Below the pieces are notes generated by a model. That model saw nothing but the letters and a program-made list of their open reading frames with translations, had not been told where the DNA came from and made no database searches. Source: Bacillota bacterium (lineage in GTDB: Bacteria; Bacillota; Clostridia; Oscillospirales; Oscillospiraceae). Taken from it: a DNA stretch of 25,539 nt. Location: NCBI GenBank assembly GCA_023406225.1, contig JAEXWS010000158.1, positions 1 through 25,539 on the forward strand, given 5' to 3'. The position numbers and the translations under genes were made by a program. Shown piece by piece: positions 8,101 through 14,384 of the stretch. Position 1 is the first letter of the stretch. Every line of letters starts with the position of its first letter.

Positions 8101-9264
8101 GGCGCCCCAAACCGCGATGACATCCTCCAGGGCCGCGCCCTGGAAGACGGCCTGCCCCTGAACACGAGCTCCGTACCCGTATCCAGAGGCGAAAGCCTCC
8201 TGCTGGCCACCGCGTCCGCCACATATACCACGACCCAGACCTCCGCCGGACAGGTCAGCGTGAGCTTTGACAGGGAACGGGGAAATTTCGAGGTCCTTTT
8301 GGCAAACCCGGTCAATCAGGCTTACATCACCCACATGATCTGGTCCGTCACCGCCACCTACGAGGTGGACGGCGGGGACGGCGGGTCCGACAGCGACGGC
8401 AGCGGCACCACCGGGTCCGGAGCATTGCAGTGGGAACCGGTGACCATGACCTCCGCCGCCACGAACACCTATAAGATCACGCTGTCCCCCAGCTTCCACA
8501 ACATCCCGGCGGATGCCGTGGTCACAAGCTATACCGTAACGATCCAATTCAGCCAGTACCGGGAGGATGGAGACGACGATCCCATCTACGACACCGCCGC
8601 CATCTATATGGAAGCGGGCAGCAGCAACGGCAAGGTCGGCGAGGCCAACGGCGGCCTGCGCCTGACGGAGGTGCTGGTGATCGACAGCGAGGCCGAAGCG
8701 GCGGTCCCGGCGCTGCTGCCGGAGGTGCCCAACCTGCTCCCCGAGGAGCCGCCTCTGCCGGAGGAAACGCCCGGGATCCCCGGGGAGGGAGAAGTCCTTC
8801 CGCCGGACGCCCCCGGCGACACGCCCGGCGAGGCTGTTCCGCCGGATACCGAAACGCCCGGGGAAACGCCTCCGCCGGACACCCCTGGCGGAACGCCCGG
8901 GGAAACGCCCCCGCCGGACACCCCTGGCGGAACGCCTGGGGAAACGCCTTCGCCGGATACCTCCGGCGGAACGCCCGGTGAGACTACTCCGCCGGACGCC
9001 TCCGGCGGCACGCCCGGTGAGACTACTCCGCCGGATACCTCCGGCGGAACGCCCGGAGAGACTCCCTCGCCGGATACCTCCGGCGGAACGCCCGGCGAGA
9101 CCCCTTCGACGGACGCCTCCGGCGGAACGCCCGGAGAGACCCCTTCGCCGGACGCCTCCGGCGGGACGCCCGGCGAGACCCCTTCGCCGGATGTCTCCGG
9201 CGGCACCTCCGGCGAGACCCCTTCGCCGGACGCCTCCGGCGGCACCTCCGGCACGACGGAATGA
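2182..9264 (+). CDS. Giant cell-surface protein with collagen-like tract, fibronectin-III-like modules and C-terminal Pro/Thr/Gly repeats
   Basis: The product is about 2360 aa and secreted. Residues 5-24 are a hydrophobic export or anchor helix after a Lys-containing start. Cleavage after VLA is possible, otherwise it stays as an N-terminal membrane anchor. Residues 30-265 form an external module also seen in the three other single-pass proteins of this locus. Residues 271-327 are 19 Gly-X-Y triplets. Then follow many beta-rich modules of fibronectin-III type, with recurring signatures such as LEPDHAYRLVV, LSSNTTYYARL, LRPATQYRVLL and LDANTRYRVTA. A Pro/Glu-rich hinge (about 2175-2224) leads into ten 13-residue repeats (2225-2354). 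There is no LPXTG motif and no C-terminal membrane helix, so wall sorting by sortase is not supported. The start ATG follows GGAAGGAGAG at a good distance. The ligand is unknown; an adhesin or an extracellular fibre fits. No catalytic domain was recognised by eye. Confidence 0.88.
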   Translation: MKTKSVIIIMALLAAALGSGVLAYSWSQEQSAVSTFRTSGYVLADEPQAESKQVLFQGGAAWRKNLDDKIAFEDVQGNQAEVRAESFAHYDDASLSAFSDGVVVDLNDVETAQLTNHYALSPQITFERADGGYSLGNTASDLAFSDFLWKVSEDKYMLVSSMMNVHFSDGDERQAEDYLEVSYIDEGVVQLQTAENVWQTISGDCYATLANGEVVHFSLRNVQNAEGKVLMDFSKIVLDAESNIEITPLTEELKNVKESVIPHFDITAEPGQAGQPGQAGVSGESGGDGEDGYAGDAGNNGAAGTSGTNGAAGSSGAAGANGAAGTGTEVPGTVLHFPVFTLEDWTVSATACSGKILVEDEGKMLQSNMEGLSSRVYLVDMETSTVKAYAEGNYDFDTLQADGYAFSFEGLEPDHAYRLVVSAPINTGLDNAETYVRDFISKTFWTDSSGLYMEAGSRTVSSVNLTVYKQDYAASDITGATVRLYTSLSGASAATPSALLQEKAVAFGSGGSAACAFSGLSSNTTYYARLTAVVNGGTITPDQILALTTLKAKATVGAPSLTANRDSWGFDVAPGAVYDPDGGITGYTYEFYREGDVHGGVLAGGASPVRTVTASSNRGLTVPLDGAKLQAGQNYYVRTVASFNDNEKTSRIVSGFSNLCQVTGSKLPLVYFVNSADASTGDGGEAADTSGWYDQLYGEIVAAPGVDGARVLLDADHHPTVTIRAAGYYYVQYPVYLRDDAPADGSAYLTGEVKTGGYLHIDLPNKAVSAAAVSPGNAVNGLRPATQYRVLLKGDLSNDGVHAYETGVSVGSCVVQTPKTAPVAAVWMDDDSLSPDSGFAATLHLAASDASEAAAHQRQMTTLTALTLTLTAGSSSNPGRDLGTLQVTESTYKSMAKQLGEKAAEAGSLGELMSESGVTLTAASFGLNASDITVPAVHITISQVSDYTILQENRINQKAYASNGDEAPAPSTSDGAVYVNEYKIVGSEGASHDIQLSAATDPLPEPGAGLSVTANDKNGDGVYESYSMSANYLNSGKLAKTITFYAFDYPDYHKSYAASDGWSIDPAAYPGVGQLTAVTAKRADGTTPCLGSVTIVIPPSGVMPKVRFVPQTSAEYYGDGTVYIPGESMVDGEYLFFYKDGSAEAMTGHQFVFAWTLTYVPEGAAATAIYPFARSDYDPVSGLPPYSAPQDAPRRLPTVTALPWDSAQDGATWKLWVRDPDGALADNALYRRTAAVSATAIPGAQFTPQSGDPADLAAFDSVTVPNGAAGSVPVSLRVQRYTDKYTKSGTGLFTEGNVGYTDATCLYSKEHQSVSGGGYLIPYYSNAFVFYHDPADFRDALDVTGVTVTLEERRVAGETMGAVNGYVVTVEGPSSVLEQAASIRMTFSGAGAVVTTDKYLEGVDNRTVSRTEDGMTTTVTFEISLSGELSALAKQNGVSVTAQVLFEQGPEGFFYADGARTAAVRAYGSISSIPAGLVVSPAGWYQFDAYGAPALNTTTDLPRMGSFFNLELEDLSALLFTSTRNTSTSTWQNRQTLDAGLARGAVLSNGLAAAPRLLGESVAIPAGSLNIPVVTPVIAYSDRTATANSISSTFAATAGLDHRGLWFLLQRERDGAWVIQRQAGSGGWMDDDTGATYDHPTETVLTQFGSGTLLYNGLDANTRYRVTAYYRDDQGAFKRLNMFNSSNQEVVNYLILLTQEEPEAALTVRYDAASYARKDVRIGIDIRQALNYYYTLELQQQGGDGAWDLLTYLDMGTSESPALTRTSVYNAGSAVDTSGTSPGVYYRGAVMKREFDAENHILTEGTDRIYLNYGQEYRVQLRVYNNGKGPAYGGSADDSLIGSDAGLARTTRTFQVKDTEDAVNAVGVYGMPGNVPTITFTVSHIRQAALLRGDMFAAVIVRDRADESGAVVRTDVSGAFRSATGAAGSDVLSLGSVRSLYLDDPDQMQQGDVFTCYLYAIQDDPAQTSTSGEGAPNRDDILQGRALEDGLPLNTSSVPVSRGESLLLATASATYTTTQTSAGQVSVSFDRERGNFEVLLANPVNQAYITHMIWSVTATYEVDGGDGGSDSDGSGTTGSGALQWEPVTMTSAATNTYKITLSPSFHNIPADAVVTSYTVTIQFSQYREDGDDDPIYDTAAIYMEAGSSNGKVGEANGGLRLTEVLVIDSEAEAAVPALLPEVPNLLPEEPPLPEETPGIPGEGEVLPPDAPGDTPGEAVPPDTETPGETPPPDTPGGTPGETPPPDTPGGTPGETPSPDTSGGTPGETTPPDASGGTPGETTPPDTSGGTPGETPSPDTSGGTPGETPSTDASGGTPGETPSPDASGGTPGETPSPDVSGGTSGETPSPDASGGTSGTTE
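2992..3162 (+). repeat. Collagen-like Gly-X-Y tract (19 triplets) in the first giant protein
   Basis: Nineteen uninterrupted Gly-X-Y triplets start at GQAGQPGQAG and end at GAAGTG. X and Y are mostly Ala, Ser, Thr, Asn, Gln and Asp, with a single Pro. Such tracts in bacterial surface proteins form trimeric triple helices. Here it would place the outer modules on a short rigid trimeric rod just beyond the membrane-proximal module. Confidence 0.85.
8854..9243 (+). repeat. Ten tandem 39-bp repeats encoding TPGETPSPDASGG-type units
   Basis: Ten in-frame 39-base units encode variants of the 13-residue unit TPGETPSPDASGG (also TPPDTSGG, PPPDTPGG and TSGE forms). They run to 21 bases before the stop codon of the first giant gene. 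They should form an extended, flexible and possibly glycosylated tail. Repeats of this kind change copy number by slippage without breaking the frame, so tail length may vary between strains. Confidence 0.92.
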
Positions 9265-9285
9265 GAAAGGGATAAGCGGACAGAG

Positions 9286-11037
9286 ATGAGTGTCAAAAAG
9301 AGAAAACTGAACCGAAGGGCCCGGCGGGCGGTCACGCTGTTCAGCGCGCTGGTCCTTCTGATCCTGACGGGTTTTGGCATGAGCGTCCGCTATGCCATGG
9401 GCAGCCAGCCCGCCAGCTACCAGGTGGCGGCGGACTGCGTCGCCTACGACGTCTCCGCCAACCGCATCCCCATGACGGCGGCGGGGCTGGCCGTCAAGGC
9501 CTGGAGCGGCCAGTGGCAGCTCCGCCTGGACGACGGCGCGTCCTACGATCTGGGACAGAACGCCGTGCTCTACGACGGCGGAAAGCTCCAGCTCCTGGGC
9601 GGGGGCTATCAAATTCTGGACGGCAGCAGCGTGACGCGGCTTGGCAGCTACAGTGAGATCACGGACTTTACTAAGTCCGCCTTCTACAAGCTGGCGGACC
9701 GCCGCTATCTGATGGTCGCCCAGCAGATCCGGGACACCGGAGACCTGGTGGACACCACGGGATATCTCAGCATCGTGATGGACAAGGCGGGCAATGCCCT
9801 GCTCGTCAACGACCAGCTCTGCGTCAAGACCATCAACGCGACCGTTTTGGACGCGGGGGACTTCACCTTCGACATTGCAAATGAGGTGCTGTCCATGGGA
9901 ATGACGGACATCGACTGCAAGCAGATCATCGGCTCCACCAATGAGTACACGCCCGAGGCGGACGTGACGCTTTTGCGGCAGGAGGCCGCGGAGCGGGCCG
10001 CCAAGGGCCAGACCAACAACCCGGAGGAGATCGTATTGGACCTCTCCGGCGGCGCGGGCGGCACCGGCGGGTCCGGCGGCTTCGGCGGGGACGGCGGCAC
10101 CGGCGGCCTGGGAGGGCTGGGCGGCGTCGGCGGAACCGGAGGCACGGGCGGAACCGGAGGCAACGGCGGCACCGGCGGCCGGGGCGGCCGGGGCGGAACC
10201 GGAGGCAACGGCGGCGCGGGCATCGCCCCGGACGTGACCGAGAGCCGGCAGACCATGAACCTCTACAATCTCCTTCCCGGCTATACCAGCCTGACCGCGT
10301 TTTACAGCGTCAACGACCCCTACGGCCAATTGGGCGACGTGTACTTCCGCCTGACGGATACCGCGGACCCTGAAAACGTCACCCGGGTCAGCGCCGATAT
10401 CGACGCCACGCAGATCACCATTTACAGTCTCAAGCCGAACACCCGCTACAAGGTGGAGTTCTGCAACGGCCTGACGGACCAGGCCCAGGACATCCAGTAC
10501 GCCACCACCTCCGCCCTCTCGGCGGACCTGGTGGTGACGGGCCTGACGGAAAGCGGCGTCAGCTTCACGCTGCGCTTCGACTCCGGCCTGGCCTTCACCG
10601 GCGGAATGGTCCGCCTCTCCGACGATCGCGGCGCGCTGGAAAGCGTGCCCATCGACGTGGCCGCGGCGGCCGCGGGCGGCTTCAGCGGCACCCTCTCCGG
10701 CGACCTGGGCGGCGCGGGCCGGGAACTGACGCTGAGCCTGGAGGAGATGGTCTACGGCGGAGAGGCCCAAAACGTCTCCACCAGCGTCTCCATCAGCAAC
10801 CCCTATTACGGCAAAAGCGCCTGGGACGCCTATCTGGCGGATTACGGCGCCGTGCTGAACTACACCTACACCGAGGACGCCGACGGCAGGGTGACCGCCA
10901 CCAACGCCACGGACAAGGCCTTTGTCCGGGAGGCGCTGGAGGCGTTCCAAAACCTGGAGGGCGGGCAGTCCTGGGCACCGGACCTGGAGGGCCGCCTCCT
11001 GAAGATCCTGACCTTCTGGGACCCGTCCGCCGCCTGA
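9286..11037 (+). CDS. Single-pass surface protein with Gly-Gly-X tract and fibronectin-III-like modules
   Basis: The product is 583 aa. A strongly basic N-terminus (KKRKLNRRARRA) leads into a hydrophobic helix at about 16-36, giving an N-in, C-out anchor or a signal peptide. Residues 40-250 form an external module that parallels the first giant protein: for example FYKLADRRYLMVAQQ here against FLWKVSEDKYMLVSS there, each followed by a similarly spaced beta-rich stretch. Residues 255-312 are a Gly-Gly-X tract. Beyond it are two or more beta-sandwich modules of fibronectin-III type (LKPNTRYKVEF) and a C-terminal helical segment ending in FWDPSAA. It has no LPXTG motif. It begins 21 bases after the preceding stop, so it is translated from the same message. 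It is a probable partner of the first giant protein; the function is unknown. Confidence 0.87.
   Translation: MSVKKRKLNRRARRAVTLFSALVLLILTGFGMSVRYAMGSQPASYQVAADCVAYDVSANRIPMTAAGLAVKAWSGQWQLRLDDGASYDLGQNAVLYDGGKLQLLGGGYQILDGSSVTRLGSYSEITDFTKSAFYKLADRRYLMVAQQIRDTGDLVDTTGYLSIVMDKAGNALLVNDQLCVKTINATVLDAGDFTFDIANEVLSMGMTDIDCKQIIGSTNEYTPEADVTLLRQEAAERAAKGQTNNPEEIVLDLSGGAGGTGGSGGFGGDGGTGGLGGLGGVGGTGGTGGTGGNGGTGGRGGRGGTGGNGGAGIAPDVTESRQTMNLYNLLPGYTSLTAFYSVNDPYGQLGDVYFRLTDTADPENVTRVSADIDATQITIYSLKPNTRYKVEFCNGLTDQAQDIQYATTSALSADLVVTGLTESGVSFTLRFDSGLAFTGGMVRLSDDRGALESVPIDVAAAAAGGFSGTLSGDLGGAGRELTLSLEEMVYGGEAQNVSTSVSISNPYYGKSAWDAYLADYGAVLNYTYTEDADGRVTATNATDKAFVREALEAFQNLEGGQSWAPDLEGRLLKILTFWDPSAA
10048..10221 (+). 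repeat. Gly-Gly-X tract (19 triplets plus one Gly) in the 583-aa surface protein
   Basis: The 58 residues repeat Gly-Gly-X, with X being Ala, Thr, Ser, Phe, Asp, Leu, Val, Asn or Arg. Gly-Gly-X repeats are known to form bundles of polyglycine II helices, for instance in snow-flea antifreeze protein and some phage tail tips. The tract occupies the same place in the protein, and has the same number of triplets, as the collagen-like tract of the preceding protein. Confidence 0.88.
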
Positions 11038-11084
11038 TGCGGCGGATGCGTCTCCGGCGGGGCCGGAAGGGTGAAATTTGAGCG

Positions 11085-11103
11085 GCCGCCGGGCTTCGGC
11101 GGC
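11085..11103 (+). other. GC-rich hairpin between the surface genes and the rotary ATPase genes
   Basis: A perfect 7-bp stem, GCCGCCG with CGGCGGC, encloses the loop GGCTT in the 88-base gap before the c-like gene. No T-run follows, so it is unlikely to be a full terminator. It may stabilise the downstream message, pause transcription or mark a processing site. In such GC-rich DNA it could also be chance. Confidence 0.3.
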
Positions 11104-11125
11104 GCGGAAAAGGACGGTTTGATCT

Positions 11126-11371
11126 ATGGAAAGTGTATTGGCAACGACGATGTCCTCCATCGGCTGGATGATCGGTCTGGCGTTTCTGGGCATCGGCATC
11201 GGCCTTGGCATCATGGGCGCCAAGGTGGCGGAGGCCGTGGGCCGCAATCCGGAGACCAAGAGCGACGTGGTCCACTCGGTGCTGATGGTGGCCATCGTGC
11301 TGGTGATCTTGCTGCTGCTTTTGTTTGCCTTCGTCTTTCTGCTGATGTTTTTCAACCCCTATCTGAGCTGA
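11126..11371 (+). CDS. F-type ATPase subunit c homologue lacking the ion-binding carboxylate
   Basis: This 81-aa membrane protein is a two-helix hairpin. Helix 1 (about 10-38) has the glycine ladder GIGIGLGIMGAKVAEAVG that packs c subunits into a ring. The cytoplasmic loop GRNPE (39-43) matches the RQP loop that docks gamma and epsilon. Helix 2 (about 48-76) is LLLLLFAFVFLLMFF-like and contains no acidic residue at all. Aligned on the loop proline (P42 here, P43 in E. coli), the essential Asp61 position is occupied by V60. A ring is expected, but it should not carry protons or sodium. It is the first gene of the rotary core, 88 bases after the surface gene. The start ATG follows AAAGGACG at a slightly long spacing. 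The usual upstream neighbour, subunit a, is missing. Confidence 0.85.
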   Translation: MESVLATTMSSIGWMIGLAFLGIGIGLGIMGAKVAEAVGRNPETKSDVVHSVLMVAIVLVILLLLLFAFVFLLMFFNPYLS

Positions 11372-11405
11372 CGGAAGCTCCACTGAAGAGAAGGGAGGCG
11401 GCGCG

Positions 11406-12203
11406 GTGAGCACGTCGTTTTTGGCAGTCGCCGTCATCATGGTGCTGCTGATCGGATTTGTATGGGTGATCCTGCGCAGTCTGGCCACCTCCGCGGGGGT
11501 CCGCGTCCGGGGGGACATGGTGCGGCTGCTGGAGTCCTATGACCGGATCATAGATGAAAAAAGCCGGGAGATCCGGCGGCTTCAGGCGGAGACGGAGCGG
11601 CTGCGCGCCGCCGGGACCGCCCCGGAGGCCGCGCCCCCCGCGCCCTGCGGGCAGCAAAAGGTCCCGGCGGCCTCCGTTCCGCCCGCCGCCGCCTACCGAC
11701 CCGCCGCCTTCGGCGGCAGCTACGGCGTCATTCGGGAGCACTTCCGGTTGAACCAGGCGGAATGCGCGTCCATCATCGAAGAGGTGGCGGAGGCCTGGAC
11801 GGCGGATACGCCGGGGCGCGGCCGTGCCGCGGCGGACCTGCGGCAGGCGCTCTCCTTCGACACGGTGTTCCGTCTGGCGCAGATGCCGCCGGAGGACCAG
11901 CTGGAACTGCTGGACGCCTCCCTGGACGACGGGGACTGGGCGCTGCTGCGGGACTTTTGCGAAGAGCGCCTGGACGCCCCCTTCGATATCACCCGGTTCT
12001 GCGACTGGCTGGAGGAGCGGGCCGCGCTGGAGGGCGAACGCCTTCTGGTGCGCTGCGGCGAGGGGCTGGGCGGCGGCCCGGAGTCCCCGCCCATCGTTTT
12101 GGACGAAGAGGTGGACCACCGCCCCAAGATCTGCGAGGGCATCCAGGTGGTGGCGGGAAACAAGCTGTATGATTACAGCATCAATGAAAGAGAGATCAGT
12201 TGA
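11406..12203 (+). CDS. Fused b-delta peripheral stalk subunit of the F1-like ATPase
   Basis: The product is 265 aa. Residues 4-25 are a membrane helix. Residues 32-68 are a charged heptad-like helix (SYDRIIDEKSREIRRLQAE), as in the b subunit stalk. A Pro/Ala-rich linker (about 70-98) joins a helical domain whose C-terminus, HRPKICEGIQVVAGNKLYDYSI, resembles the end of the delta/OSCP subunit (consensus roughly DPSLIGGI, then a short beta strand, then DGS). Delta caps the alpha N-termini and b ties it to the membrane, forming the stator. A b-delta fusion also occurs in mycobacterial ATP synthase, in a different arrangement. The gene sits exactly where b and delta sit in a classical operon. GTG 11406 lies seven bases after GGGAGG. 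It overlaps the alpha start by one base. The delta assignment rests on the C-terminal motif and gene order. Confidence 0.78.
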   Translation: MSTSFLAVAVIMVLLIGFVWVILRSLATSAGVRVRGDMVRLLESYDRIIDEKSREIRRLQAETERLRAAGTAPEAAPPAPCGQQKVPAASVPPAAAYRPAAFGGSYGVIREHFRLNQAECASIIEEVAEAWTADTPGRGRAAADLRQALSFDTVFRLAQMPPEDQLELLDASLDDGDWALLRDFCEERLDAPFDITRFCDWLEERAALEGERLLVRCGEGLGGGPESPPIVLDEEVDHRPKICEGIQVVAGNKLYDYSINEREIS

Positions 12204-13543
12204 TGAGCAGCTATGTGGATGAGATCGTGCGCAAAAAGATCGACGCGATCGAGGACGGCAGCAACGTCTACGAAATGGGCCGGGTCCGGAAGGTCCAAAC
12301 CTATATGCTGGAGGTCACCGGCATCGAAAACGCGGCGTATTTTGACCGGGTGGTGATCGAAAGCCCCGGCTGGGGCGACGTGGCGGAGGGATATGTGGAC
12401 CGGGTCGGCCGGGACGCCGTCACCGTGGCCCTGACGCGGAAGAGCTCCCGCCTTCTGGTGGGGGATGAGGCCGTGGGCATGGGCCGGGAGTTCACCATGC
12501 AGTTCGCCCCCCAGTCCGTGGGCCACGTGGTGGACATGTTCGGACGGGACATGCTGGTGGGCGAGCGGTTTTCCGATTTGATGGAACTGCCCGTGGAATC
12601 CCCCAACATCCCCATCATGGACCGGGGCACGGTCTCCCGCCCCTTCCACACCGGCATCGTGGGCATCGATTTGATGTACCCCATCGGCCGGGGCCAGCGC
12701 CAGCTCATCATCGGGGACAAGAAGACCGGCAAGACCCAGATCGCCCTGGACGCCATCGCCAACCAGAAAACGGAGAACATGCTCTGCATCTACGCGGCCA
12801 TCGGAAAGACGAAAAAAGAGGTCAAGGAGATCTACGCCGAGCTGAGCCGCCGGGGCGCCATGGACTATACCATTATCATGGCCGCCTTCAACGACGAGTG
12901 CCCCCCCGTCCTGCGCAACACGCCCTACGCCGCCATGACGGTGGCCCAGCATTACATGCTGGAGGAGCGGCGGGACGTGCTGGTGGTCATCGACGACCTC
13001 AAGCGCCATGCGGACGTGTGCCGGGAGATCTCCCTGCTCTCGGGCAAGGTCCCGGGGCGGGACGCCTATCCCCCCGATATCTTCTACACCCACGCCAGCC
13101 TCCTGGAGCAGGGCTGCCAGCACAAAAACGGCGGCTCCATCACCGTGCTGCCCATCTGCGAGACCAAGGGCGGGGACATCACGGACTATATCTCCACCAA
13201 TATCATCTCCATCACGGACGGGCAGATCGTCCTCTCCGCCAAGAACTTCGAGCGGGGGCAGAAGCCCGCCATCCAATACGGCCTCTCCGTCTCCCGCCTG
13301 GGCGGCGCGGTGCAGACCGGCGTCATGAAGCGCGTCAGCGCCGCCATGCGGCGGGAGCTGCTGGCATACCTGGAGTCCCGGGACGTGTACGAGCTGACCA
13401 ACGAGAGCGAGATGAGCCCCGAGCTGCGCCAGCGGATGGGCCGGGGGCGGCGCATCCTGGACCTGCTGCGCCAGGAGAAATTCAGTCCCAGGACCGAGGA
13501 GGACATCCAGGCGGACTTCGCGCCGCTGATGGAGGACCGCTGA
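12203..13543 (+). CDS. F1 ATPase alpha-subunit homologue, C-terminally shortened
   Basis: The product is 446 aa, against about 500 for usual alpha. The N-terminal helix that binds delta is kept (YVDEIVRKKIDAI). The nucleotide-binding domain starts with IPIGRGQRQLIIG, and the P-loop GDKKTGKT is at 171-178, almost the same position as in E. coli alpha (GDRQTGKT; R and Q are changed to K here). VLVVIDDLKRHA, PGRDAYPPDIFYTHASLLEQ and ISTNIISITDGQIVLS follow in the classical order. SVSRLGG carries the arginine finger that acts on the beta active site. The protein ends soon after RRILDLLRQEKFSP, so the last 60-70 residues of the C-terminal helical domain are absent. It shares the bases TGATG with the preceding stop, indicating translational coupling. 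The start ATG 12203 is preferred over TTG 12200. The resemblance is to F1 alpha rather than flagellar or type III ATPases. Confidence 0.93.
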   Translation: MSSYVDEIVRKKIDAIEDGSNVYEMGRVRKVQTYMLEVTGIENAAYFDRVVIESPGWGDVAEGYVDRVGRDAVTVALTRKSSRLLVGDEAVGMGREFTMQFAPQSVGHVVDMFGRDMLVGERFSDLMELPVESPNIPIMDRGTVSRPFHTGIVGIDLMYPIGRGQRQLIIGDKKTGKTQIALDAIANQKTENMLCIYAAIGKTKKEVKEIYAELSRRGAMDYTIIMAAFNDECPPVLRNTPYAAMTVAQHYMLEERRDVLVVIDDLKRHADVCREISLLSGKVPGRDAYPPDIFYTHASLLEQGCQHKNGGSITVLPICETKGGDITDYISTNIISITDGQIVLSAKNFERGQKPAIQYGLSVSRLGGAVQTGVMKRVSAAMRRELLAYLESRDVYELTNESEMSPELRQRMGRGRRILDLLRQEKFSPRTEEDIQADFAPLMEDR

Positions 13544-13571
13544 CGGGCGGCACGGAAAGGAGGGCGAGCCG

Positions 13572-14357
13572 GTGAACATCAAAACCGTCGTCAAGGTGAT
13601 GAACTTCCACGCGCTGCTGCGGGTGGACCGGGCCCGCCGGGAGGCGGACCAGTACCGGAGGCTGGAACGGGAAGTGGCCCGGATGATCGACATCATCCAA
13701 AACAACCGCAACTTCATCCTGGACAAGTGGATCTTCCTGCCCCGGGAGGACGCGCCCCGCCTGCGGATCTACATCGGCTCCGACCTGGGCTTCTGCGGGG
13801 CGGTGAACGCCTCCGTCAACGCCAGGCTGGCGGCGGAATCGCCGGAAAACGCCGTCATCCTCATCGGGCGCAAGCTCCACAGCCCCGGCCCGGCGGACCT
13901 GAGCATCGGGCGGGACGAATTTGAGGCGCGCTACGGCGAGATCGAGGCGTACCTCTCCGAGGGGGTGCGCCGGAGGAAATACTCCGGGGTGGACATCCTG
14001 TACGACTGCTATTACAACATGACCCACATCGAGCCTGTGGAAAAGACCATCTTCCCCATCCGCCTGGAGCGGGACGATCTGGAGACCTACACCGAGGACT
14101 TTGCGGTGGAGGGGCCGGACATCAACACCATGATGGAGGATCTGCTGGTCACCTATTTGAACTACGAATTGAAGAGCGCGGTGGTCAACGCCTTCGCGGC
14201 GGAGAACATCCTGCGCCAGAACGCCACCAACGAATCGCTGAAAAAGGTGGAGGAGCTGGAGACCCAGGAGCGGTGGGCCCTGCGCAAGGCGCAGAACGAG
14301 GCCGCCGCCCGGAAGGTCATCGACTCCTATACAAAGACGAAATACCGTCCCCGGTGA
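13572..14357 (+). CDS. F1 ATPase gamma-subunit homologue (central rotor shaft)
   Basis: The product is 261 aa, slightly shorter than usual gamma (about 285). The long N-terminal helix (about 1-45, NIKTVVKVMNFHALLRVDRA) and the long C-terminal helix (about 205-255, with AAENILRQNATNESLKKVEEL) would form the coiled-coil shaft inside the alpha-beta hexamer. The middle Rossmann-like domain has the family signature IGSDLGFCGAVN, compared with SDRGLCGGLN. It should rotate with ATP hydrolysis and engage the c-like ring through its foot. GTG 13572 is preceded by the excellent ribosome site AAAGGAGGG seven bases upstream. It lies 28 bases after alpha and 27 bases before the ParA gene, which in a classical operon would be beta. 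The assignment is secure from motif, length and order. Confidence 0.9.
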   Translation: MNIKTVVKVMNFHALLRVDRARREADQYRRLEREVARMIDIIQNNRNFILDKWIFLPREDAPRLRIYIGSDLGFCGAVNASVNARLAAESPENAVILIGRKLHSPGPADLSIGRDEFEARYGEIEAYLSEGVRRRKYSGVDILYDCYYNMTHIEPVEKTIFPIRLERDDLETYTEDFAVEGPDINTMMEDLLVTYLNYELKSAVVNAFAAENILRQNATNESLKKVEELETQERWALRKAQNEAAARKVIDSYTKTKYRPR

Positions 14358-14384
14358 CGGCGTGAGAAAGGAACGGGAAGAGCC

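Noticed and set aside
8854..9243. CRISPR array
   Set aside because: The 39-base units are contiguous, without unique spacers, and translate in frame as a protein repeat.
2182..9264. Sortase-anchored wall protein
   Set aside because: There is no LPXTG-type motif, hydrophobic C-terminal helix or basic tail; the protein ends directly after the Pro/Thr/Gly repeats.
1930..11355. A 3141-codon open frame on the minus strand
   Set aside because: It is antisense to the two surface genes and the c-like gene, lacks recognisable domains, and is rich in Arg, Gly, Ala and His in the way shadow frames of GC-rich genes are. The plus-strand genes have ribosome sites, export signals and domain structure.
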